A DNA stretch of 30,258 nucleotides. Origin: Haplosporangium gracile. Lineage: Eukaryota; Mortierellomycota; Mortierellomycetes; Mortierellales; Mortierellaceae. Made by a program: the position numbers and the translations under genes. The DNA is taken from positions 1 through 30,258 of the forward strand of contig JAAAUF010000507.1 of the NCBI GenBank assembly GCA_015499985.1, written 5' to 3'. Positions 10,250 through 20,481 of this stretch are shown here, piece by piece (position 1 is the first letter of the stretch; each line of letters starts with the position of its first letter). The notes under the pieces are model-generated. The model saw only the letters and a program-made list of their open reading frames with translations, ran no database searches and had not been told where the DNA came from.

Positions 10250-12070
10250 CTAAGTCCATTCGCAAAACAGCTCTTGAGGATTCCTGACTTTTCTCTCGTG
10301 CATCTGCACTTGCTCCTGTTGTTGCTGTTGTTGATTTTGACCAGCAGCAGCAGTAGCAACGAAAGCAGCGGTGGTGGTGGTGCTCTTACAGAGGTTGCCA
10401 AGCTTGAGTTCCCAGTCCTGCACCACCAAAGTCTCGTACTGTCTCAGCAAGACCTCGGTCTCCCACAGCGCCGATTCCAGCCTGATCCTACTCGCCACTC
10501 GTTCTTTGATCTGCTCCAGCAAGCGTTCCGTCATGTCTGTTGATTCCTTGCCATTGTGTCGAGATGGTCTTGTAACTGTTGCGGCAGAAACGGCGTCAGT
10601 GGCGGCGGAGTGACTCCATCGTGAGCCCCTGTCATGGAAGGAGAAGGATCGAGGTGCTGCTGCATGATGAAAGCTAGAGTTAATGGGGGATTGAAAGTCG
10701 GTTCTAGCAGTGGCCGAGATTCGTCGTGGCTGCAGTAAACGGACCCTGTAATCGCATCCGATGTCGACTCGTTTAATGGGATTTGGCTTTATGCGGGGGG
10801 ATTGTTGATGGCGACTTGCCGTTTGTTCCTCGCTGAGAGTTTGTCCATGGTGCTGTGTAGGTGCGGATGTGGATGTTTGATTGATGAAAGGTTGCTGCTG
10901 CTGTAGCTGCTGTTTGGGTTCACTTAAAGCAGGCCGAGGTGCTGAACTTTCGAGGACGCGAAGTCGATTTTCGATCCGTCGAATATGTTCGATATGCTCC
11001 TTTGTCAGCACGAAGGGCCCTAGGTAATCTTGGAGATCTGAGAAACTGCTCAGTCGAACAAGTGATGGAGGTTTAGGGCTGGCGTGGCGTGATGGTGACG
11101 GTGATGGCGCCACCTTGCTTGAGAATCGCTGCGAGAAACCGGGAGACTTGAGAGGCATGGACGATGACAAAAAGGACCGAGCACTAGTCGGGGTCGTGGG
11201 TGAGGACAGACCAGAAGCATCGTATGTTCCTCTAAAGGTCTTGCAGCGAAGAAAGGAACGATTACTTGTGGGAGTCGTGGGAGAAGATGGAAAAGAAGCG
11301 CCATAGGTTCCGCGAGAGGTCTTGCAGCGAACAACGGACACAGGCGTGGAGGGGACAGAGGAGCCGACACTGCCGCTGCCGGGACGGGCACCATCAATGG
11401 AGAGACGAAGTCTAAGTTGCTTTGCATTGCGGTTTTTCATGGCATGGATGCTCGCTTGGGCCAACTCCTTGTCCAGCTCGTTGATAAACTCGTCCTCAGA
11501 CGTAAGTAGGTTATGGTGGTCGTGGTCGTTGTTAGAGTAGTGAGCTTGACCGATGTTCTCGATGTTCTCGATGCTGGGGCCATAGAGCATGCGGTATCGG
11601 AAGTCAGGACTACAAGACGAGGGTACAGAAAATTCGCTGTAGGTATCCATCAGGCTATAGCAGTCCGTGCCCAGTGTGATTCCAGAACTGCGCCGAGAGA
11701 GAATATGGTGGTATTGGTGCTCGTACTTGGGTCCATGGATGGCCTGCACAGGTTGCGGGGGATCTTGGAGTGCGACCTGGAGATCCTGAGGCTGCTGCTG
11801 GGGTACTTGAACAGGCAACTTGTTGGACGGTTTCCTGTTCTTCCAGGGCAAACGTAGGTTTTTGAGGATCTTGGGACACTTGGGAGAGGGTTTGTTGGTA
11901 GGGACATTTGGTTTGTTGTTGGCAGTCTGGGCGGTATCGACACCCTGCTGCTCTGTGACGTCGTCATCCTGCTGCTCTGTGGCGGTGGTATTGGTTTTGA
12001 AAAAGGATGAGGAGGGGCTGAACAATGAAGCAATTCGACGCTTCAGGGAGGAAAATGCTGTAGAAGGCAT
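10250..12070 (-). CDS. Intronless 606-residue low-complexity protein, function unknown
   Basis: One open frame from ATG at 12070 to TAG at 10252-10250. I do not recognise the family. The N-terminus is basic and partly amphipathic (SSLKRRIASLFSP), followed by Q-, P- and N-rich sequence. Residues 247-300 are two copies of a 27-residue unit beginning with RCKT-RGTY and containing SSPTTPTS. A more ordered segment (about 340-382) carries LQDYLGPFVLTKEHI and a charged helix. Residues about 513-558 (TERLLEQIKERVASRIRLES...) are predicted helical or coiled-coil. Poly-Q and poly-T/A runs precede the end. Serine, proline and arginine content and many S-P/T-P pairs suggest a largely disordered, phosphorylated cytoplasmic or nuclear protein with a C-terminal interaction helix. 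Length, the in-frame 81-nt repeat and the lack of stops support real coding. No signal peptide or membrane segment was seen. Confidence 0.75.
   Translation of the reverse strand: MPSTAFSSLKRRIASLFSPSSSFFKTNTTATEQQDDDVTEQQGVDTAQTANNKPNVPTNKPSPKCPKILKNLRLPWKNRKPSNKLPVQVPQQQPQDLQVALQDPPQPVQAIHGPKYEHQYHHILSRRSSGITLGTDCYSLMDTYSEFSVPSSCSPDFRYRMLYGPSIENIENIGQAHYSNNDHDHHNLLTSEDEFINELDKELAQASIHAMKNRNAKQLRLRLSIDGARPGSGSVGSSVPSTPVSVVRCKTSRGTYGASFPSSPTTPTSNRSFLRCKTFRGTYDASGLSSPTTPTSARSFLSSSMPLKSPGFSQRFSSKVAPSPSPSRHASPKPPSLVRLSSFSDLQDYLGPFVLTKEHIEHIRRIENRLRVLESSAPRPALSEPKQQLQQQQPFINQTSTSAPTQHHGQTLSEEQTASRHQQSPRIKPNPIKRVDIGCDYRVRLLQPRRISATARTDFQSPINSSFHHAAAPRSFSFHDRGSRWSHSAATDAVSAATVTRPSRHNGKESTDMTERLLEQIKERVASRIRLESALWETEVLLRQYETLVVQDWELKLGNLCKSTTTTAAFVATAAAGQNQQQQQQEQVQMHERKVRNPQELFCEWT
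11168..11329 (-). repeat. 81-nt tandem duplication inside the orphan gene
   Basis: Two 81-nt units (11329-11249 and 11248-11168) each encode 27 residues (about 247-273 and 274-300). Both begin at the shared CTTGCAGCG (plus strand, 11240 and 11321). The protein copies share RCKT, RGTY, SSPTTPTS and RSF; the middle differs. The unit length is a multiple of three, so the frame is kept. Confidence 0.88.
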
Positions 12071-13022
12071 GATTGAAAATCAAAAGGGACAAGATAAGGA
12101 CGTGAGTGACAAAGGAAGGAGGGAAGTAGGAGGCGATAGTGTAGGTACCAATTGAAGAGGAAGGGAAGTAGAGAGCAGACGGACAGCTCGTGACAAAAGA
12201 AAGTGGAAGGTCGACCAACATTTTATATGCTTCCTCTGGTCCCTGAGAGGAAGCGAACAATACTGTCTTGACCACTGTTTGTTCGTGACCTATTTGGATC
12301 CACAGTGTAGACGATGTTCCTCCGCCCTTGTGGCTACCCTTTTGTTTAAAAAAGCATGCAGACAAAGACTCAAAGTGTGGACACCAATTACGAAGTAGTC
12401 CAAGCCTGGACTATTTTCTTGTGCATCGAAAAGTTGAAAACAATGAAAGAACGTGCGCAGAAAAGAGGGTTATTTTTTTCCTCCTCTCTTGCCCCTTCTC
12501 TCTTTGTGCTTGTTCACTCGCTCTTGCGGATCGACGGGAGAGTTGGACAGATCTGTCTGTATGGACCATACTATGCAACTTGCACGCACACACAAACACA
12601 AATCACTGAAAATAAAGGGTCAGCGAGAAAAACATTCCGCTTGGTTCACAAGGGCACGCTGGAATGGGCCTAGATCACTTAGAAAACCATCCTATTTTTC
12701 TACTCTTTTTTCTAATCTCTGACTCCCCACCAACTTCCTACAACCCAGACATTCACTTATCCTGTTCATTCACTTTCTCTCTCTCCCTTTTCTTGGAGCA
12801 GTTCAGGCCCGTCGCCACTCTACTTTTGCTGCCCTTTGGTACAAGTCTCCATCTCATTTTTTTGTGCACACGCCCGCCTCTTCTTGACGCTCTATTTCAT
12901 TTGCTTTGATTTTCCCAGCTGACCAGACTGATACCACAGTTCGTTTGCTGTTTGACTCTCGCTCTTTGTTGGTTACAAAAACAAACCAGTCCAAACATCT
13001 TCGGAAGACTCATACGCAGACC
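12071..13022. other. Intergenic region between divergent genes
   Basis: It separates the minus-strand orphan gene (start 12070) from the plus-strand dead transporter (first ATG near 13023) and should contain both promoters. From about 12700 to 12910 the plus strand is pyrimidine-rich (CTTTCTCTCTCTCCC), like the leader of an expressed plus-strand gene. That would fit a promoter surviving in front of a broken gene. No conserved open frame was found. Confidence 0.5.
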
Positions 13023-13417
13023 ATGGCTCAGACGTGTCCTACCAACTCATCGCAGGAGACCAACAATGATTCTGTGGAATATGCGACAGCGAACAATACT
13101 ACGGCAGCAGCACCCTTCTCCTCCAAAACTATCTCCCTCCAGTCTTAGCAGACAATGGCGCCTGGGCCATCGTCGCTTCCGTTATCTTCTTCTTCCCCTC
13201 CGCCACCAGCACCGGGGTCTCAATCAAGTCGAATAAGAGAGACTGGCGCACCCTTGTTACTCAAACCCTCTATGATTGAAGACTTTGGATCTTCTCCTTC
13301 CAAATTGCAACGTTCTATATATACTCTTCAGCGTCGGCCATGGTCATTCCTGCAGCGGTCTCTCTCCCGTCATTACCGTCGATCTTAAGTAGAGATCATC
13401 ATCCAGCCTATCCACGC

Positions 13418-13447
13418 CAGCAGCAACAACAGCAACAACAACAGCAG
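13418..13447 (+). repeat. CAG/CAA trinucleotide run
   Basis: A run of CAG and CAA codons falls in the N-terminal part of the dead transporter; one frame would read poly-glutamine. A second CAACAA run lies near 13590-13608. Fungal low-complexity termini often carry such runs. Confidence 0.8.
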
Positions 13448-14700
13448 GAGACGCCAGGGTTGACTTTCGTCAATTACCGTATTCTGCTCTTTCCAAAAAA
13501 AAAAAAAAAAGCTTTTGTCAAGGGGGTGCTAGTCGGACGGGGTTGTCTGGGCAAAATAGGAGTCCCTTACACCCCACGACATCGACATCGTCAACAACAA
13601 CAACAACAGCATGTTCATCACTCTCATCTAGACGCCAATGAACCTCATGACATTAACCGGCGTCACCATTTCCGGACATTCCAACGCCCCTCAATCTTGC
13701 AGCTGCATTTCGACAACAGTCCAAGTCGGAGATCACGCAGAGCATCAGACTCTACCTCAACGTCTTCGCGACATCATCATCGCCGGCGTCGGTCGCAGTC
13801 CCCTTCTCGTTATAGTCGACACCATCCACGACAGTCATTCAATAACAACTACAATAGCAACAACAACAAGAAACGGTCTCTTCGGAATTGCTGTTAACAG
13901 CTAAAATGTCTAGGTCGCGACGATTTGTGTGTGTTTGACGGAGAAGGCCTTCGCCCAGGCGGTCATGTGCCCGTTCCTGTATTACATGGTCCGCAACTTT
14001 CATGTGGCTGCGGACAAGTGGATCGGATACTATGCTGGTCTTCTCTCGACCGACTTTTGGGGAGCCAACCTGGCTACCACGTTGCTCTAGGGATCGCGTG
14101 AAAAATGTCACGCAAATATGAAACAGCGGTATCTTGTTGGTCTCACTTTTATTGTATCTACTGGTCAGCTGATGAATCTTCCTTGTTTTTGATGATAATC
14201 TGAATGAGAGGCAAGTATGGACGCAAGACGGTCATGCTGTTTGGGCTCTTCATGACAAGTTTAAGCACAGTCTACCTCGGCCTCTCGACCTGCTGTTATG
14301 ATGCTATGTGAGCGCTGGTTATACAAGGAGCATGCACAGAATTGGTTCCAGTCTCCGAATGCTCAATCGGCGAACTAGCCAATCGACAACAGAGGATCCA
14401 TAGTACAGAACTGGCTCTGGCCAACAGCGACAACGACTTTTACGACGACAGGGACAGCGACGTCAGTAACAATCAGCAAAGCGGGAACATGGACTGGGCG
14501 AGAAAACAATGAGTACCCTCTGGAGAAAGTCCGCGTCGATGACGAACACGAGGTTGGTGATGCTTTAGCGAACAGAGATTCGATCCGTTGTGCAGAATCA
14601 GGGTGTGGCCAGTTCAGGGCAACAACCACCAATGCACAATATGATTTTGCTTCCAAAGAGTACTCGGCTCTTGTCATTGTCCTTGCTCTAGGCGCCGCTC

Positions 14701-14824
14701 GTAAGTTTGCATCAAAGGGTTATTCAAAACACTGCAAACTGTATGCCTTTTCATATTTTGCGTTCGTTCTGCTTAAATCAGACAGCTAACATTGCCCTCT
14801 TTCTTGTGCTTCGTTATCCTATAG
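14701..14824 (+). other. Intact intron in the transporter pseudogene
   Basis: A GTAAGT donor at 14701 and a TATAG acceptor at 14820-14824 join C to TG-GGA, giving the codon CTG and the expected ALGAA-LGPFAGG sequence at a membrane segment. Correct phase on both sides confirms that this was a spliced gene and not a processed copy. Confidence 0.85.
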
Positions 14825-16113
14825 TGGGACCGTTTGCAGGTGGCGTTTTGACTAAGGAGATGATCCCTGGATTTGAGGCATACCCTTACTATGCGTCTTG
14901 TCTCCACGCCTCGGCTGTTGGTCTCTTTGTTATAGGAGTCATGGGCCTTGTCCTGAACGAAACACATCCCAAATGGTCAAAGGCCTCAGAGTTGGAAAAG
15001 ACTCTTGAGAACCTGTTGCATTTTGAAAATATGGGGGAGGAGGCTGATGAAGATGTGACTAGAGGAAGATCTGGGTATGAGAGCAGTCGGCATCACAAGG
15101 AGACCCAGGCGGCATCTGCCACGAGTAAGGGTTTAGGGTTGATCCCTGAATCGACAGACCAGGATGTCGTGGCTAGTCTGAGCGTTGGAGCTACGGTTAC
15201 AACCACAACAACGACGATGTCGTTGGGCACACGACCCAGGCTTCAAGAGACAGCTGGAGCAGGAACAACCACCCCAGCGACAGCAGTGTGCACATGTCAC
15301 CCTCACAAATCCGCAGCAGACACAGTATCGTCACTAGCACCTGCCTACTACCGTTTCAGCACTGCTAGCAGTAGCAATGTTCATCCTCGACCATTGTCAT
15401 CACAATCATCATCAAAACTCTCACCAGCAAGACAACTCTACCTCACCCTCGCAATCTACACCCTCTTGGTCCTGACATCAATCCTCGGCAGCGAATTCGT
15501 CATGCTCTACACCCAATCGCCCACTTTCCGAGGCGGCCTCGGGTTCTCGGCAAATACCCTGGGTCAGATCCTGACTCTTCGTGGGATCCTCAAGCTGAGG
15601 CTCACATCGTGTGGGTACTCCTGGATGGTGAAACACATAGGACTGCTGAAGTGTTTGCGGTTGGGCGTTGTTGCATTGGGATGTTTTCAGTCATTGGCTT
15701 GGGGTGATTTGTACTGTGGACCATTTTCACTCAGGAGTCGAGGGTGGCAGAGAGCCGTGCGTTATCGGCGAATGTAATTGGTTCAGCTGGCAATGAGGAT
15801 GCATTAACGGCTAGTGATGAAGGAGGCGCTTTTTCCGCAGGCGGAGGAGGAGGGAGTGAAAAGTCCCTGATGGGCATGGGAGTCATCTTACTCTGTCTGA
15901 GTCTGATCTCGATGGGAGATGTCCTAGGCTACGTGTCCGTCCTGGTCCTGGTAACGTATCTTTTTCATTTTTGCAAACCCTCGTGTTTTCACAAAAAAGA
16001 ATATTCATTAACCCCTTTTCCTAACGCCTTCCTAACCAGCATTGCATGTGGTGTCTTTCCCCGAACTCAAACCAAACAAAAAAAAATGTATCTACCGGAA
16101 CTAACGTTTTTTT

Positions 16114-16130
16114 TGCATTTGCATTTGCAT
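16114..16130 (+). repeat. GCATTT hexamer repeat in a pseudogene intron
   Basis: TTTGCA units run back to back, followed by related TTTTTGCATTTACATTTTTT. It sits in the intron that begins at GTAACG (15952) of the dead transporter. Confidence 0.75.
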
Positions 16131-17426
16131 TTTTTGCATTTACATTTTTTATTTTGCATGGCGTGCATTGTTCGCAACCACCCGATATAGTTTGGAAAGA
16201 GTGCCGATCGCATGAGAGGATCGCATCAACAGGAACAGGAAGAGCAGGAAGTAATGCCCCGATTGAAAATGTATCATTTCTAGAGAATCAAGCAAGAATC
16301 AAGAGTAACAACAACAACGCTGTTGCAGAATCAGGAACAACAGGACTGGGAGCACAAGGAGAAAGTGGAGTCCTTTGTAGTGTTGCTTAAGTCTCGGGCA
16401 ATGTCATGCGGCTCACGGGTCCCGTCCTTGCAAGGTAAGTTCGTTGCGCGCTTTATTTGAATCAAGAGGAGGGGGATACAAGAGAGGGATGGGAGGGACG
16501 GGAGGTGGGATAGAACAGAAGAAGGGCAGTAATGCAAAACAAGGAAGTGATTGACAATTACTTTAGATCTGGGAACCAAGCAATCACGGGTACCAAAAAA
16601 AAAACGGCAAAGTGTGCATTTATTAAACAGCAAAACAACAAGGAAGAAGCAAAGTTACAGTTTATCGTGTTTGAGATACAGTTTCGTTTTTTACGTTTAT
16701 GCGTACCGGTACCTTTCCTTGTTTTTCATTTGGTTATTTTGAGTTGGGTTGGGTTGAGCGGGATTGAGGATAACGTTGTGTTCGTCTATCGCTTGCTGAT
16801 TGCCGATTGTTGCCCCGACAACAAACAACATTTGTTTGCTGTAATCTAACCAAACAATGTACCATTCCTTCCATAAAACAAAAAATGTAGCCTCCTCTGG
16901 CCACTGCTGGAAACGTCTAGGGCCTTTTCAAGTTCAATCATCACGGACCTTCATCATGTGCCTCCCTCTACCTCCTCTGCCTCCTCCGCCTCCTTCAAGG
17001 AAAATCAACATCACATCATGTACACCGACTCTAGGTTATCACAGTAACAGTCCGCTCTCGTAAACAACAGCAAGGAGCCCACACTGTTCGACAAGGCGTT
17101 GGCGATGTCGACATGGCGGTACGACGACCTGACTACTGCAAGCAGTATTTTTCTTTGGCTCAACCAGTGTCTTCTATCTCATTAGCGTCATCTGTTTCAT
17201 TAACTTTGTCGCCTGTCAGTACTTAATCTCTTCTTCCGTCGAAGTTTCTTTGGTTTCTGGTTGTTCTTCTTTCTTGAAAAGGTCGTGGTCAAGGCCGAGA
17301 CCAACAACGAGGTCAAGGGCGCAATTTGAAGTATCTTCTTCGGGAGCAGGAGCAGGCATAGGAGGAGGAGTAGGAGTGCTCTCGTCGTATCTTTCTCGCG
17401 GGATGAACAAGAGTTACGGCATTTGA

Positions 17427-20425
17427 AACAGCAGCAACAGCAACAGCAGCAGGAAATGGTGATAATGATGGACATGGAACAAATAGATAAAGGGGAGCGA
17501 TCCTATTCAATCGACCAACATCAATAACGACAACAGCGTCGTAGGGGTGGTGATGTCAATGCGCCGTTTTGCGCCCTCCATCGTCCTCCCACCATGCCGA
17601 CTCTTTAGTTGTTGTCGATGATGGTGTCCAAATTAAATGATTGCTAATAAATCAGACGGTGCGCGCATGCTTCCCAGCTTCTCAATTGGAGCTCAATAGA
17701 GATTTACATTTATTCTGTTATTCATCAGTAAATAAGTATTGTCAAGTTTGGGACCAATGAGGAGACATGTTAAGGGAGCAACAAAAAGAACAGAGTATCT
17801 GTAGTGTGAGAAAATCCAAATGGAGGGTAGATCACGCATGGTCGATTGAATGAGTTCAGTGTTAAAACATAGTTCTGTTGATAAACTAAGGCGCGATTGA
17901 GTAGGGAGAAAAGTAAGATGATCATTGAATTGTCATTCAAACTGAATAGGGTGCCTGTCCTTGTCCTCGCTTTACTTGTTTGTTATTTAGCCGAACCCAA
18001 TCCATGATCGACAATAAAATTCGACAGTCTTGCATGAAGAGACGAAAAGGCGAGATAGAGGGAGAGAGAGAAAGATAGAGAGAGGGAAAGGAAGGGAATG
18101 AAGGGAAGGAGGTCAGATCGCACAGTTGTGCCAGATCTCCTTGAAAATGAGTAGGCAATAGAATGAGATTAACACTATTCAAACCTAAGGTTGAGACGCT
18201 ATTGGTGCAGAGAGCTGCGTTTCAGTCGGATTGAAAGTTTCTTCCATGACTTCGTTTTCGCTTGTTGGATGTTGTGCATGAGGGAGAGGAAAGGAAAGGA
18301 AAGGAAAGGAAAGGAAAGGAAAGGAAAGGAAAGGAAAGGAAAGAAAGAAAAGGACGGGGTGAAGAGGGAAGGAGTGGTTTTTTTTTATTTTTTTTATTTG
18401 GAACTGAATAGGGAGAAATTTGGTGGATCCATGGAGAAATATGGTGCATACCCTCCTCCGTCTTTCATCCACCTCTCCTCTCGCGCGCGCTCTCCCTCTC
18501 ATCTCATGTCTCTGTCCCTCGATCTCTCTCTGTTTCTCCTGTGCATTTGATTGAAAGAAAAATCCTTCTCAGATTTTTTTGTGACAAAATAAAGAAAAGA
18601 CTGGTAAAAATGCCAATGGGAAATATTTCTACAGTGAGAAGGAAAGGAAAGTGGGAAAGTGAAAGGGAAGAGAAAAGCATTGAGGAGCGGAGCTCGGCAG
18701 GATAGGACTTGCCGTGGAAAAGATGAGAAGAAAGAAAAAAGGCGATTGGCCCTGGGAGAACTAAACAGGAAAGCAAGAGAGAAAAAAAAAATAAAAAAAG
18801 TAGCAACGAGCGAACGAAACCACTTCGTTGTTCTCTCGTCGATGCCGCTGCTCATCATTTTTTTCTTCCCAATTGAGAATTGCGGGAGTTGTGTCATGTC
18901 TGTCTCCGTTGTCAGACGAAAAGAGAGAGATAGAAAAAAAAACATGACAACACATGACCGATCAACAATACATCGATGCCCTTTCTTTACTCTATTATCT
19001 GTTGCTAATCAATCACCTACGCTAATAAATACAAATCTGAGTGCTATTTTCCACACTTGTAAACATGTATCCGCACTCTATTTTCCTCCGTCTCTGTCTG
19101 ATTTTTTGGAACCACACAAAGATAGACCATCAACCAAAAAAAAAAAAAAAATGCCACTTCCTCCTCCGGTCTATTTGCTCTTCATTTCGGTCTGCGGAGC
19201 AAAATATATGTGCCATAACAGATGAGAAACGGACGGAGGGAAAGGTGAGGAGAATGAACAAAATTCCCTCTTCGCTCTCTCTCTCCCACATATACACATA
19301 CAACATACACATGTTTTTCAAATTTTCACCCCAGTTTAGGATCAAATGTGTATCGTACCAATTGTACCCACCTCTTTTTTTGTTCGGCTCTGCTTTATTC
19401 TCATCTCAGGTTCCATTCAATTTTTTTTCCCGCCGCCTTTCCTTGCTGCCCTCTCTTGGCTTGCCCCGACCGACGAAACCCGCAATTTCAACTGCGCTCT
19501 AATAAAGTTGTTTGAAAAGAAACACAAAAAATCTAATTTTGTTTGGGTGAGTCCATGGACGTCCAGTAGGAAAAAAACGGGCTTGCTGAAATGTAAAAAA
19601 AAAAAGAAAAAAAAAAATACTGCGTCTTCGCCCCCCCTTTCATGATACTCTTCACCCTTTGAGTCTTGTTTGTTATTCCTTTCGTTTTTTAACAAAGTAC
19701 AAATTGACAGAAAAAGAGATTGGCTGGAGTATAGGCAGAGCTTTAAAAAAGGGGATCGAGAGGTTGAGAAAGAAAAAGAGAGAAGTGGGGTGATATGAAG
19801 GAGCTAAAGCGCGGGTTGGTCAGGTTGACGAGCTGTACCTCAGAAAAAAACACTCTATGAACCATTAACGTCTAAAGGAGTGTTTAGTCCACTTCCTCTT
19901 TTTGTTTGTTTTGTTTTGATTTCTACGCCAGTCTAGATGTGTTCTGGAAGGGGAAAAATGAGAAAATGGTATATGATCTGTTGGTGCAGGCACCAATTGT
20001 GTGCAGCTTACCTCTTTGTTTATGATAATTCTTCTTCTTTGCTTGATAAGAGAAGTTCGTCAAGCGCAATGGCGAATCAAAGTAGAGCAGAAGAGGATTC
20101 TATGGTTGCACAAAGGAAAAAAAAAAAGAATCATGTATGCTTATTTCATTTGAAGGAGGAGATATGGACGACAGTGACACCGCTGGACATATGACTGTAG
20201 GAAAAGGGGGAGGGAAAAAGAGGTGATGCATCCAAATAGGAAGAGGAGAATTGAAGAGGATAGAGGACAATGAAAGAGGACAAGACGAGGCATTGAAGCG
20301 TCACTCATCCACCGTTCATCGATTTGCACTTTCGTTTGTCTTTTTCGTTGTTTGCTATAGCAGAATCCTAACAAGTCATAAACCAAAAAACTCTTTCGGT
20401 GCGCTAAAACAACTCGTTTGTATGC
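17427..20425. other. Gene-free interval with simple repeats
   Basis: Downstream of the dead transporter. Open frames are short and follow local base skew. Purine-rich and pyrimidine-rich blocks alternate (for example, purine-rich at 18040-18110 and 18640-18790). I found no exon chain, domain signature, tRNA or mobile-element ends. Confidence 0.5.
18288..18342. repeat. GGAAA pentanucleotide microsatellite, 11 units
   Basis: Eleven perfect GGAAA units (55 bp) are followed by GAAAG variants. Pentamer microsatellites of this purity are likely length-variable between strains. Confidence 0.93.
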
Positions 20426-20481
20426 TGTTTGTTTGTTTGTTTGTTTGTTTGTTTGTTTGTTTGTTTGTTTGTTTGTTTGTT
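20426..20481. repeat. TGTT tetranucleotide microsatellite, 14 units
   Basis: Fourteen perfect TGTT units (56 bp). Because four is not a multiple of three, open frames through it give repeated C-L-F-V or K-Q-T-N patterns that are not evidence of coding. Confidence 0.93.

Larger units (their letters stand above)
13023..17426 (+). pseudogene. Broken major facilitator transporter gene (DHA1/YCR023C-like)
   Basis: Pieces of one transporter appear in order. There is a polar N-terminus from 13023. Segment 1-2 follows at about 13945-14087 (FLYYMVRNFHV, KWIGYYAGLLS). GKYGRKTVMLFGLFMTSLST follows near 14211. EYSALVIVLALGAA ends at 14700 and splices across intron 14701-14824 to LGPFAGGVLTKEMIPGF. The second half includes LTLAIYTLLVL (about 15447), FRGGLGFSANTLGQILTLRG and WMVKHIGLLKCLRLG, LSLISMGDVLGYVSVLVLV (ending 15953), SGNVMRLTGPVLA (16394-16434, with a GTAAGT donor) and a last membrane segment FFFGSTSVFYLISVICF (about 17145). 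In-frame stops lie at 13146, 14088, 14309, 15705 and 16388, and frame changes near 14400 and 15677. The order and content match drug/zinc-type proton antiporters. The intact splice site and long clean segments suggest recent decay. The exact ends are uncertain, and a poorly conserved functional splice form is unlikely. Confidence 0.82.

Noticed and set aside
13340..13897. 185-codon plus-strand frame rich in Q, H, R and S
   Set aside because: It overlaps the N-terminal part of the broken transporter in another frame. It is made of CAA/CAG and CATCAT-type low-complexity codons and has no domain. It is not annotated as a separate gene.
20426..20481. Possible CRISPR-like or coding repeat
   Set aside because: The units are contiguous 4-mers without spacers, so this is a microsatellite.
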